Shown here in pieces: positions 54,601-63,234 of a stretch of DNA of 64,000 bases. The position numbers and the translations under genes were made by a program. Every line of letters begins with the position of its first letter. The stretch's first letter is position 1. The notes beneath the pieces were generated by a model. It searched no databases. It saw only the letters and a list, made by a program, of their open reading frames with translations, and was not told the DNA's origin. Location of the stretch: positions 39,913,676 through 39,977,675 of the forward strand of contig NC_087062.1 in assembly GCF_963678635.1 (NCBI RefSeq), written 5' to 3'. This stretch comes from Symsagittifera roscoffensis. Lineage: Eukaryota; Xenacoelomorpha; Acoela; Convolutidae.

Positions 54601-57600
54601 CCGAGTCTTCATCCCATCCTTCACGCTCCCCGGACAATTTTCCTTCTCCGGTTCCTTCTTCCGTGAACCTGGAACACTCCCCGGACTCTTGACCTAGTCC
54701 CAGGTGTTCAGTATCTTGTTTGAACGTCACTTTCTTTTTCCTAACCTTGGTCTGCTCCAGAATGTCTTCGGGGATTTTGTCAACTAGTGACCGCACGACG
54801 TCTTTGCTGTCAGTGACGCTTCCTCTTGATGAGTCAGTATCGTTCACTGTCTCTTTTCTCCGAAGTATAGTGAATTCCGGTTTCTCTTGACTCTTCTCTT
54901 GGATCACGGGCTTATCATCTGATAGTTTCTCGAGCAACCTCATTAAGTCATCATCTATCTGTGCAGTTCCTGCTTCCACCTGGTTAAGATCATAGCCTTT
55001 TGCCTTGAGCGTCTCCTTCACGATCTTCGACTTGAGTATAATCTCAATCGGAATCCCCTTGCTCTTCTTCAAGATGGTCTTTTCTGGAGGCTCTTTAGGC
55101 AATTCAGGATGATCTTCTATCGGTTTGCCTGACTTGTCCAGCCATCTCGTGAGTGAAAGACTGTCGTACGTTTCCTTGTCCATGAATGAGAAGCCATCTT
55201 TGATTTCAGGTCTGTCTGCTTCTCTTTGCTCTTGTCTCTCATAGAACTCCGTCTTCTTATTCAAGCTGTCGGCATTCTGATGTTTATCTCGCGTTCTGTG
55301 CTCAATTATCATGTTGTATCCGTCTAGGCGAACTATCCACCTCCCAATGTAACTTTGGTCCATTGAGTACGTTTTCAGCCAGCTCAGTGCTCTGTTGTCG
55401 ACTCGCAACTTGAATGGCTCACTGCCCAGGTATGCCCTGTATTTCTCGACAAAGGTAACCACCGCGAACATCTCTGCTTTCGGTGCTCCGTACTTCATTT
55501 CCGTGTCACTCAGGACTTTGCTCCCGTACGCTATTGGTCTCAAGACTGTCTTCCCATTCCATTCTTGTTCTTGGTGGAGAATCCCAGAAATCGCGACTAC
55601 CGACGCATCCGTGTCCAGCACGTACATCCCTTTCTCAGTCGGCATACCCAGTACTGGTGCCTCACATAGCTCTTTCTTTATTCTCTGGAATGATTCTTCT
55701 GCTGCGTTGTTCCATGTGAACTTCTTGCCCTTGTGCCTCATCAATTGTTGCATCGGGTACACCTTGTCCGCATAGCCTTTGATGAACTCTCTGTAGTAGT
55801 TAGCGAAGCCCAGGAAGCTCATCAACTGGTGTTCCGTCTTCGGTGACTTCCAGGTTAGGACTGCTTCCACGGCGTCTGGATCAGGTCTGATGCCGTGCTT
55901 GTCTACCATCCTGCCCAAGTATTTTATTGAGTCCTTGAGTATCTCGCACTTTGATGGTTTACACTTTAGCCCCGATCTTTTCATGCACGCGAACACCTCG
56001 TCCAGTCTCTCAATGTGGTCTTCTAGTGTTGGCGTTGCTATTACCACGTCATCCACGTAGCACATTACCAGATTGCCATACTTCTTTGTCACGCCTATCA
56101 GCGCGTGTGCCATCAATCGCTGAAACGTGGCTGTGGCATTGCAAAGTCCAAACGGCATCCGTTTCCACTGAAACAGACCCAACTCGCAGGCAAACCCTGT
56201 CTTGTCCCTGTCCTGCTTCCGTAGTGGTACCTGCCAAAAGGCCGAGCCTAAATCAAGAGTCGTAAAAAATTTTGCATCACCTAACTTCGAGAGGCTCTCA
56301 TCAATCCTAGGTATGGGATAGGCATCCTTCACCGTGACGGAGTTCAGGTATCGAAAGTCACAACAAAACCTCAACTGGTCGCCTTTCTTTTTGGCCATCA
56401 CTACTCCACACGCCCACGGTGACTTGGATGGTTCTATCATGTCATACTCTAGTAACGTCTCGATTTCTTTTCTACACGCGTCCGATTTGTGTGGGGTCAT
56501 TCGCCTCGCCCCCTCCCTGTGTGGTACCGCGTTTTCCTCAAGTTCTATTTCATGCTCAACGAAATTACAACACCCGATATCCGCCTTATGCCTCGAAAAA
56601 ACTTCCTCATTCCGCTCTAGTACGTCCTTGATGGCTTGGAGCTGTTCATCTTTCAGTTTGCCCCTCAAATGTTCAATCTCCGACAGGACCGGTTTTTCAT
56701 TTTGCATTTCATCTAGTGTGGGTCGCTCTGGAAAGTTCGAACAGCTCGACAGCCCATCATCCGTTTCTGACTTAAGTGATTTAATAAGACCTGAAGAATC
56801 TTTTATTTTCTGCAATCGTCTCAAGATACAAATTTTGTCCCTGTGATTGGGACAATCAACAACTTCATTTTGTTTTGAGTTCTCAATTCTTTCATATCGA
56901 GTTTTAACCGGTAAAGCATATCCCAGTTTCCTCCCTCTCTGTATCGTGATCGGTATATCAAGGGTATTCAACAAGACACTGACGCAGAGGCCGCTCTTCG
57001 TTATCGAAAATGATCTTCCTAAAACAGCAGCACTTTGACTATTAGGATTTGGAACTATACACACTTGCTTGTTGTCACTTAGTTCATTGTAATTTTTCCT
57101 CCTCAAGCTTACGATTGCCGCTTCATTAGCTTTTAGCCTCACCCTCCTACTCAAGAATACCGGTGCTTTGTTTTCATTTGCCATTATTAAATTTACCGGT
57201 TTGATTGCGTACCTCCTATCCGGGTTCCGTATCCTGAACATTGCGTTATTTAGATCAATCGTTACGTCGAAATTCCTGATGAAGTCTCTGCCCAAAATGA
57301 ATTGGTCAGATTCATCTAGGTTCTCTACCACGATAAAGCTCATCCACAGGTTACGTTCCCCCAAATTGAGGGCTATTATCGGCGTCCTGCCCAGCACCCG
57401 AAGGGCCCCTTTGTTTGCAGCTGACAGCCGTATTCTCGAGTCTATCAAGTCACCTTTGTCAAAGCCCATCCTCTCCCAAGTTTCGATTGGTATGACGCTC
57501 AAGACTGCTCCCGTGTCAAGCAACCCACGCAACTGAGTCTTTTTGCCACTTATATCCAGCACGTGCCCTGTCACATCTGCCTCCGTCCCGATGTGCATTG

Positions 57601-60484
57601 CATATTCTTCAAGCATGGCGCAGTGTCCAATCGATCTCACTTTCAATTCTTCTTTCCCTACGTAGATTTGTCCAATTAGGTCTTCGTCACATGTTATCAT
57701 CGTCTTGGTATAGATGTTAATCCCATCTATATTTAGCATCACCTCGTGTGGACCATAAGCTTCAGTATATCTGCTATCAACACGTACCGACTTGCTGCCC
57801 CCTCTCATGAGTAGTGCTCTCAGTGCTCTAGAAGTCGTTTGTGGGCTTATACCACTCAAATAGTCTGCATACACGTCAATGTGCATTATTGTCTGGTCGC
57901 TCGGCTCGCTCAAGTTTCTGGTTACCTCGTGGCCGCCCACTGTGATTATCGACATTATTCTTGCCCCGATTTTCGATATGCCAAAAGGCTTACCTGTCAC
58001 CATTTTTACAGTGTTACAATTCCCGGTCTTTGTTGAGCCTGGTACAGCCTCTGGTGTTGGGTTCGATCCGGTTAATGCTTCGTTAAAATTCTGTTTTTCG
58101 ATCTCCAGCTTTAGTCGTTGCTCTATTTCTTTCGCAGCCAGATCCTGTTTCACTTTGGCAATTGCTTCCGTCGCCGCTTTCTCATAATTTATCTCTAGAG
58201 AATTCCCTGCCGCGGATTCTATCGCACCATTAACATGTGTTACAGCTTTCACTGTCTTCGTTGGCAATTCCGTGCTTGGTGTTCCTAAGTTCCTCGATTC
58301 AAACTCGTTTTGCCTGTTCCGCTGATTCTGCACCGCCGCTAATGCCAACTTATGTTTGGGGTGACTCTGGTCCTTGACCGCTTCCCAGAACAAGGGACAA
58401 TCCATTCTGAAGTGCCCCTCCTGGTTACAGAAGAAGCATCTAGCGCCTATCTTGATGATTAAGCCATTATAGTACTCGTGTTCCTCCATCTGGCTCATGT
58501 CCTCCTCATCCGGTGCGTATCCTAGGCTCTTCATGCCTTGTTTGTATGTTGTGCAGTCAGCCACGTGGTGGTCCGCTGACCCGCAGTTCGCGCATGATCT
58601 GCGCTTGTCCATATCATCTCTAGGTTTGTACCATGATGACCTCTGGGGTTGGCTTCCCCCCTGTGTGTTCCTGTTTTCCGAATATGAGTATTTCTTGGAC
58701 TTCATCAGCATGTATTCCCTTGATTTCTGTCTCATTTCTTCTGGGGTTGGTGCGCTGTCCTTCGACAATGTGTAGTATGTAGCTAACATTGTCCTTAAGT
58801 CATCACTTTTTACCCCATCAATGAACTTCGAGGCAATGCTGAAGTTTCTTCTGTTTGTCGACTCCTCTGGGTCACTCCTTCTTCTCAAGCTCTCGAGATC
58901 ATCTAGGAACCGATCTATTGACTCGTCTTCCCTCTGCCTTCTCTTTTCAAATCGCATCATCGCTTGGTGACCCTTCATGCCTGACCCGAATCGATTCAGT
59001 AATATCTCGAAGATCTTGTCCGCGGTGTCGCGTTCTTCTTCCTTCTTTGCGACCACGCATTTTAATGCCGTGCCTTCTAAGTTGCTGAGTATGGCCGTGA
59101 ATGCTTGTCTTTCATCATTTAAGTTATCTTGCTCTAGGTGTAATCTCATCACTTCCACCCAAGTGTCGATGCATCCATCGGAGTCGTCTTTGAATTCCTT
59201 TGGCTTCTTGAAAGTTTTTCTTGATTTTCCGTCCCTCCTATCGCTCGAGTCAGTGTTCCTCGTGGCGAAGGCCTCTAGAGTCCTGTTCATCATCTCCCAA
59301 GTGCTTGCCCATGTCATAGCATCCGGACCTGCGTTGCTGTTAGCTGTTGAGTCCCCCGGGCCAGTCGTTGTACTTGACGTTCCATTCTTCATGATTGTTT
59401 TAGCAGCTGTTGGTGCTATGCTCACCGTGTCCCGGGTTAAGGGCAACGGTGTGGATTGCCGTTTGCCCCTTTGTGGTTCCACAAAGTCAACTCTGGTGCC
59501 TTGCGTGCGATCCGCTGCCGGTCTTTCTTGTGAGGTAGAATTTCTCAAGATTGCATCCAACTTCGCCTGTATTGCACACGAACTTTCGGCCTGATTCCTG
59601 TTCATTCTGTCCATTCTCTTTTCCAGGCTACCTAATTGGCTGTTGACATCATTAAATCGGTTTTTCAACTGTTGCATATCTTTTTTGATGTTCTTATCTC
59701 GTTCTTCATTGGTGGCATCTACCTTGTCTGACATCTGCTGGAGTCTCTCGTCTGTCGCCTTAGCCAGGTTAAAATAACTATCCAGATACTCGTGTTTGTT
59801 GTATTTCAACTCTTTCCTTATTAAGTCTCTATCTTCCTCACTGTACTTCAGTTTCTTGTTGATCTGATTTAGTTTTGTCATCAGGTCTCCAAGCTCAAGG
59901 GTGGCTGTTTCATGATCAGCCGTTGTCTTGTTTCCGGCTGTCGCTTCCTTTCTGGCTTGTTCTTCCTTTGGGTCGGCTTCTGTCGCCTTCGTGCTCACTG
60001 TCCCAAATGTTCGTGCTCTTCCAGTGTGTGATTCCTCGGCCGTGTTGTCTTTCGATTTCATTCCGACCATCATCGCCAACTTTTCTGTAAAAGATGTCTT
60101 CTTTACTTGAGAGTCATCTTTCACCGTTTCTCGGGTATTGCCTGTTGTGTCTTCCAACGCGTTTATCGGCGAAAACTCCACGGTTTTCGGATTTTGATCT
60201 TCCATATGGGGCATCGGTGTGGATTCCGTTGTCTTTTTCTCCACTTCATCTACGCTCTGGTCTGGTGTCTCTAGGTCGATTTCGATTGTGGGCTCCACCT
60301 GTTTTTCCCTCGCATCTTCTCGCGTCTTGCTCTCGGCGCCACTCCTCGTGCTGACCATGCTAACTGAAAAGTTATTTTTTGTTTTGCCTGGGCCTCTTGA
60401 TGTCGTTCCACGCAGCGACGAGTTATATTTCGTGTTTGATCCACTTGACCTTTTTTCAAGCACCGGTACCCTACTCCGTCTCAT
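51680..60484 (-). CDS. Gag-Pol polyprotein, 2934 residues, with C-terminal macro domain
   Basis: One open frame joins Gag and Pol. N-terminal charged region and coiled coil (about 195-320); capsid-like retrotransposon gag domain (about 430-570); two CCHC knuckles (C631-C644, C683-C696); aspartic protease LLDTGA (Asp990); reverse transcriptase (about 1338-1560) with YVDD at 1476-1479; RNase H (about 1615-1735, VLDTDAS); a linker of about 330 residues; integrase with HHCC finger (about 2148-2202) and core Asp2231, Asp2290, Glu2326 (D-D-35-E); GPF module (WRGPFMITEV, about 2465); acidic stretch (2500-2780); macro-like domain (about 2788-2932: ITVDMSF, then FRQRPGLGGMAAL, YLCFLVTR and VSMPVYDP). 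Order RT-RH-IN makes it Ty3/gypsy. The start has A at -3. The frame looks whole. Confidence 0.92.
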   Translation of the reverse strand: MRRSRVPVLEKRSSGSNTKYNSSLRGTTSRGPGKTKNNFSVSMVSTRSGAESKTREDAREKQVEPTIEIDLETPDQSVDEVEKKTTESTPMPHMEDQNPKTVEFSPINALEDTTGNTRETVKDDSQVKKTSFTEKLAMMVGMKSKDNTAEESHTGRARTFGTVSTKATEADPKEEQARKEATAGNKTTADHETATLELGDLMTKLNQINKKLKYSEEDRDLIRKELKYNKHEYLDSYFNLAKATDERLQQMSDKVDATNEERDKNIKKDMQQLKNRFNDVNSQLGSLEKRMDRMNRNQAESSCAIQAKLDAILRNSTSQERPAADRTQGTRVDFVEPQRGKRQSTPLPLTRDTVSIAPTAAKTIMKNGTSSTTTGPGDSTANSNAGPDAMTWASTWEMMNRTLEAFATRNTDSSDRRDGKSRKTFKKPKEFKDDSDGCIDTWVEVMRLHLEQDNLNDERQAFTAILSNLEGTALKCVVAKKEEERDTADKIFEILLNRFGSGMKGHQAMMRFEKRRQREDESIDRFLDDLESLRRRSDPEESTNRRNFSIASKFIDGVKSDDLRTMLATYYTLSKDSAPTPEEMRQKSREYMLMKSKKYSYSENRNTQGGSQPQRSSWYKPRDDMDKRRSCANCGSADHHVADCTTYKQGMKSLGYAPDEEDMSQMEEHEYYNGLIIKIGARCFFCNQEGHFRMDCPLFWEAVKDQSHPKHKLALAAVQNQRNRQNEFESRNLGTPSTELPTKTVKAVTHVNGAIESAAGNSLEINYEKAATEAIAKVKQDLAAKEIEQRLKLEIEKQNFNEALTGSNPTPEAVPGSTKTGNCNTVKMVTGKPFGISKIGARIMSIITVGGHEVTRNLSEPSDQTIMHIDVYADYLSGISPQTTSRALRALLMRGGSKSVRVDSRYTEAYGPHEVMLNIDGINIYTKTMITCDEDLIGQIYVGKEELKVRSIGHCAMLEEYAMHIGTEADVTGHVLDISGKKTQLRGLLDTGAVLSVIPIETWERMGFDKGDLIDSRIRLSAANKGALRVLGRTPIIALNLGERNLWMSFIVVENLDESDQFILGRDFIRNFDVTIDLNNAMFRIRNPDRRYAIKPVNLIMANENKAPVFLSRRVRLKANEAAIVSLRRKNYNELSDNKQVCIVPNPNSQSAAVLGRSFSITKSGLCVSVLLNTLDIPITIQRGRKLGYALPVKTRYERIENSKQNEVVDCPNHRDKICILRRLQKIKDSSGLIKSLKSETDDGLSSCSNFPERPTLDEMQNEKPVLSEIEHLRGKLKDEQLQAIKDVLERNEEVFSRHKADIGCCNFVEHEIELEENAVPHREGARRMTPHKSDACRKEIETLLEYDMIEPSKSPWACGVVMAKKKGDQLRFCCDFRYLNSVTVKDAYPIPRIDESLSKLGDAKFFTTLDLGSAFWQVPLRKQDRDKTGFACELGLFQWKRMPFGLCNATATFQRLMAHALIGVTKKYGNLVMCYVDDVVIATPTLEDHIERLDEVFACMKRSGLKCKPSKCEILKDSIKYLGRMVDKHGIRPDPDAVEAVLTWKSPKTEHQLMSFLGFANYYREFIKGYADKVYPMQQLMRHKGKKFTWNNAAEESFQRIKKELCEAPVLGMPTEKGMYVLDTDASVVAISGILHQEQEWNGKTVLRPIAYGSKVLSDTEMKYGAPKAEMFAVVTFVEKYRAYLGSEPFKLRVDNRALSWLKTYSMDQSYIGRWIVRLDGYNMIIEHRTRDKHQNADSLNKKTEFYERQEQREADRPEIKDGFSFMDKETYDSLSLTRWLDKSGKPIEDHPELPKEPPEKTILKKSKGIPIEIILKSKIVKETLKAKGYDLNQVEAGTAQIDDDLMRLLEKLSDDKPVIQEKSQEKPEFTILRRKETVNDTDSSRGSVTDSKDVVRSLVDKIPEDILEQTKVRKKKVTFKQDTEHLGLGQESGECSRFTEEGTGEGKLSGEREGWDEDSDGSSENQDSLCMILAEEKTRHHDRELQTDPSSGTYNMDIQEMRGGEELEKIAVARKPFRELSCNSNIRTNLVPEDDMKIVKRMICVKLSDDIHNPGEMNGQIMALKEHVKARYRLSDLIRSQKNDKMTSDLSKWIQSGVKEKGELEEDSYKILSQFYKEKKDLLYHRADGVVACKRRDEEKILHKHNLIILPQLYQTEVLFRSHDQMGHQGIDKVQQRILHRFDWPGMRKACKRWVNACLACLQVKDPRKMKFPLKSVECSEFNEVVQIDHQKICMTESGYNQILVIIDHFTKLAEAVPCQTASAEETCDHLITHWISRYGCPMTFQSDNGKAFVGDLTKELMKRSHIAQAHSTTYHPQTNGLVERQNRTLVNMLRVYCSRYMTDWDKYLPQVVGAYNSTQHSTTGISPFMMLTGRERAMPLTFFYPEYEGKRTSPQAYVKEAIKRQQELNELCRRNTAQAQMRQRRKYDEKILRAKPYEVGQYVWVFQNVIPPKGTRKLLKKWRGPFMITEVRQQGRFYRLSTGRAAHYENLKPHVPSSEDWCIPKDMEGLEYLVVEPACEVNEKGTREKNDGNENLSLDDNEKIGVESDAGSFVEEDWNDPEQDEVPKWMEPDRPTPPETRTVNRKRTGMRYNRYGDDFLIDKIQPDKLGEELLKAGELEAGEEWQVIDDGGHYPQDDYSTPELETDLEQSEIERRENTNLRILEWMRDVKDESREGQSIQQVDVSAANYMKTEDPLFGWTATDRPLDIPQDNSDPTTSTGTSINIFVRGVGVGLTHTENLMIKKLKEVRETSELELEEEEPEPTIGRNFKTKFEIPNEYSENIMITDSDFILSNRTSAICITVDMSFKSRLEADFKREYQNVEFLFRQRPGLGGMAALPPSVAQVPGKYLCFLVTRVNDRNTIDPEHVILAQTRLRDFMIERGITEVSMPVYDPNRGKLSPRELYAILHVVFAETEIMVYLHKKYYLSIA
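51684..52125 (-). other. Macro (ADP-ribose-binding) domain at the Pol C-terminus
   Basis: Residues about 2788-2932 follow the TARG1/Poa1 pattern: a start with ITVDMSFKSRLEADFK where TARG1 has ISEDCRMGAGIAVLFK, then a GG..AVL-like strand, YLCFLVTR against YIYYLITK, a helix, VSMPVYDPNRGKL against LSMPRIGCGLDRL, and a final strand ending TEIMVYL against TDIKITVY. Macro domains bind ADP-ribose or its derivatives and some remove it from proteins. The family call is from motif order by eye; binding and activity are open. The same domain ends the older Gag-Pol fossil (about 37590-37996). Confidence 0.65.
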
Positions 60485-60837
60485 TATTTCTATTTACAAT
60501 TGCTCTTATTTACAATATTATTTTATATACAATTCTATTCTAAGAATAAAAACTTTTGTGGAAACAAATTCTTAAAAGAAAATATACAACGTGATAAAAA
60601 CCTTGTTCCAGTTCTCTAAAATCTTCGAGTAACTTTCTTTATTCGTGGTCCCAACCGTACCGGGTTCCAATTAGTCTTGTTCTGTCTTAATTCTGTCTTA
60701 AAACAACTTGTTGTAATTTTACTTCAATTTTTATACTGTCCTAAGACTTCCAGTTACCGTCCCTACTCTTCTTCGTGCCGTCCCAGGCTTCCTTTTACTG
60801 ACCCAAGACTGTTCGGTAATGTCCCAGTACTCCGTCA

Positions 60838-61490
60838 GTGTCCCAAGACCCCTGACCCAAGGCTAGTGTCCCAAGACTACTGTCCCAAGGCTAGTGTCCC
60901 AAGACTACTGTCCCAAGGCCAGTGTCCCAAGGCTAGTGTCCCAAGACTACTGTCCCAAGGCTAGTGTCCCAAGACTACTGTCCCAAGGCTAGTGTCCCAA
61001 GACTACTGTCCCAAGGCTAGTGTCCCAAGGCTAGTGTCCCAAGACTACTGTCCCAAGGCTAGTGTCCCAAGGCTAGTGTCCCAAGACTACTGTCCCAAGG
61101 CTAGTGTCCCAAGACTAGTGTCCCAAGGCTAGTGTCCCAAGACTACTGTCCCAAGGCTAGTGTCCCAAGGCTAGTGTCCCAAGACTACTGTCCCAAGGCT
61201 AGTGTCCCAAGACTACTGTCCCAAGACTACTATCCCAAGGCTAGTGTCCCAAGACTACTGTCCCAAGACCACTGTCCCAAGACCCTTGTCCCAAGACCCC
61301 TGTCCCAAGACCCTTGTCCCAAGACCACTGTCCCAAGACCCTTGTCCCAAGACCACTGTCCCAAGACCACTGTCCCAAGACCCTGTCCCAAGACCACTGT
61401 CCCAAGACCACTGTCCCAAGACCCTGTCCCAAGACCACTGTCCCAAGACCCTGTCCCAAGACCACTGTCCCAAGACCACTGTCCCAAGAC
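60838..61490 (-). repeat. 14-bp minisatellite in leader
   Basis: About 46 units. Plus-strand forms: CCCAAGACTACTGT and CCCAAGGCTAGTGT alternating in the left part, CCCAAGACCACTGT and shorter CCCAAGACCCTGT in the right part (61260-61490). Units abut with no spacers. Long frames on both strands here are by-products of the repeat. Confidence 0.95.
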
Positions 61491-62429
61491 TGTATCAAGA
61501 CTGTTCTGGTCCAACACTGTCCCTGGACTTCTTTGGCACTGTCCCAAGGCTGTTTGACAAGTGTCTGAGCGGTGGGACTTCTCTCTTTTTCGTTATGGGG
61601 ACTTCTTGATTCACTGTGCCTTGTAGTACCACTCAAGCTCTAGTAAAATTTCCCCAAAAACCCTTTCTTAAAAGCCAAATGCTGACCCCCCTTTTTTTCT
61701 TATTTCTTTTTAGTTACCTCTATTTCAATGTTCCAAGCAACTTGAGACCAAAACCTGTGCGCAGGTATCTTGTGATCACCTGTTCGTATAAAAACTAAAC
61801 ACAAATCCTCCCCAAAATGCAACAAAAATTCTAAGCCAGAAAAAGTAATAAAAACTGAAAAATGAGCCCACCTAAATTTCAAAGGTGACCAATGTCTACC
61901 TTTCGTCGAAAAAAAAAATGTCTGGTACCTAATTGCCACGCGTTTCCTTCCCCCCTGCTAGCGATCTTATGGGGTATCACAAAAACTGTCTATGTCCGTT
62001 TCCCCCTACCGATCCGACCAGGGTACCTACCTTAACCTAATTCCAATTTTGGATATCCGTTTCCTATGACCAACGCGTGTAAATGACTAATGTAACTAAA
62101 TCAACGATGTCGACCAATTAGTTACTCTAATTTCTCTCTTTTTTACAATTTACAACCGCCAACCTCTAACTTAACCAGCCCCCCTTCTAACCTCCCCCCT
62201 TTTTAGCCCCCCTTCTTAAGCCTAAAATCACCTTAAGCGCCGGGTGCTAAACCTCTCAAAAGAAAACCGTAGACCTGTCTCCAGGCCTGCTCAAGTAAAA
62301 ACGTTTCTCAAAACCGGGGGATATCGCTTATCCAATTTTACACTTATTTCCTATAATGTAATGTGAATTTCAACGATACCCGTTCTGCTCAACTTGAGAA
62401 CTCGAGAACTGCCAAATCCTTCTTGGCTA

Positions 62430-62622
62430 CTTTCCCACTCGACTGGTCACCTCTTCCAGTCCAGTCTCCTATTGGTTCAGCTCAAGTGCTCCTGAACCGC
62501 TTTCCCACTCGGCTGGTCACCTCTTCCAGTCAAGTCTCCAATTGGTTCAGCTCAAGTGCTCCTGAACCGCTTTCCCACTCGGCTGGTCACCTCTTCCAGT
62601 CAAGTCTCCAATTGGTTCAGCT
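62430..62622 (-). repeat. Three 70-bp direct repeats in leader
   Basis: Units start at 62430, 62500 and 62570 (CTTTCCCACTCGGCTGG in two, one base different in the first); the third is partial. Units two and three contain the palindrome CCAATTGG, which gives a CCAAT box on each strand; unit one has CCTATTGG. Possible enhancer or promoter repeats. Confidence 0.85.
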
Positions 62623-63216
62623 AAGTTCCAAGCTATCTGAAAACCCTTGACAACGCCCCACACTCGGGCTCTTTATTAAGGTTACTGGATTAAATTACTA
62701 GGTTGATCGAAACGATGGAACTTGTAAAACAGTATGGGTATACTATTTAATTAATATAAAGGTTTGATCCAACTAATCTGGTGTCAAAGTCACTGTCTTT
62801 TTTCGTTTTATGGTTTTTGTTCCTTTTTCTATTCTTTTTTGGTTTTTGTTTCGCTTTTTGTCTTTTTGCTCGTGTTTTTGTCCCCCTAGTTGCCCCCCTT
62901 TACTCGGTTAGCTAAGCCTCGTTCGGAGAGCGTACCAGGAAGTTTTCTTGAGTTTTCTCAAAAAGCTATCACGGTACAACCGGAAGGTTTGCACGTTCCT
63001 GTCGAACCGTACCGCCGGTAGTCTAGAATGGGCATTCAGCCCGAAGCTGTCTCAAGTGGGTTCGACTCCGTAGTCTTGATGTCGTAAACACCCAGGAGCG
63101 CCATAAAAACACTATGTAACATTCGTCTACTGCAGTCACACATGAGGCTTAAGAAAAATAGGCCCTATAACCATTGGCTCAAGAGTCAGGGACACTATCT
63201 CTTGTGTTTTTGTACC

Positions 63217-63234
63217 TCAAATCAGTCGGAGCCA
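63217..63234 (-). promoter_or_regulatory. Primer-binding site candidate
   Basis: Minus strand TGGCTCCGACTGATTTGA starts at the first base after the LTR, as a tRNA primer site should (TGG pairs with the CCA end). I cannot name the tRNA from memory. The older element has TGGCT at the same place (25341). Confidence 0.6.

Larger units (their letters stand above)
60485..63234 (-). other. Leader (5' UTR) of younger element
   Basis: 2.75 kb with no credible gene. In transcription order: PBS, a block shared with the older element's leader (63125-63063), a single CCGGAAGG-type motif near 62980, A-rich sequence, three 70-bp repeats (62622-62430), about 900 bp I cannot assign (62429-61500), the 14-bp minisatellite (61490-60838), then AT-rich sequence with a possible acceptor TTATTCTTAG just before Gag (about 60538-60547). 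Confidence 0.65.

Noticed and set aside
52593-60354. Plus-strand open frames opposite Gag-Pol and ORF B (up to about 205 codons)
   Set aside because: Shadows of the coding strand; no motif, and composition mirrors the real frame.
60838-61490. CRISPR-like array
   Set aside because: Units abut directly with no unique spacers and there are no cas genes; this is a minisatellite in a eukaryotic retroelement. The same applies to 27023-27893.
60677-61636. Proline/cysteine repeat proteins on + and tryptophan/glycine repeats on -
   Set aside because: Same reason: read-through of the 14-bp minisatellite, open in all frames.
62675-62684. AATAAA on the minus strand in the younger leader as a poly(A) signal
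   Set aside because: It would end the RNA before Gag; the LTR has a better placed AATAAA. Probably chance.
63217-63234. Naming the primer tRNA
   Set aside because: The sequence does not fit a tRNA 3' arm that I can recall with confidence, and the T-loop spacing looks off beyond the first bases.
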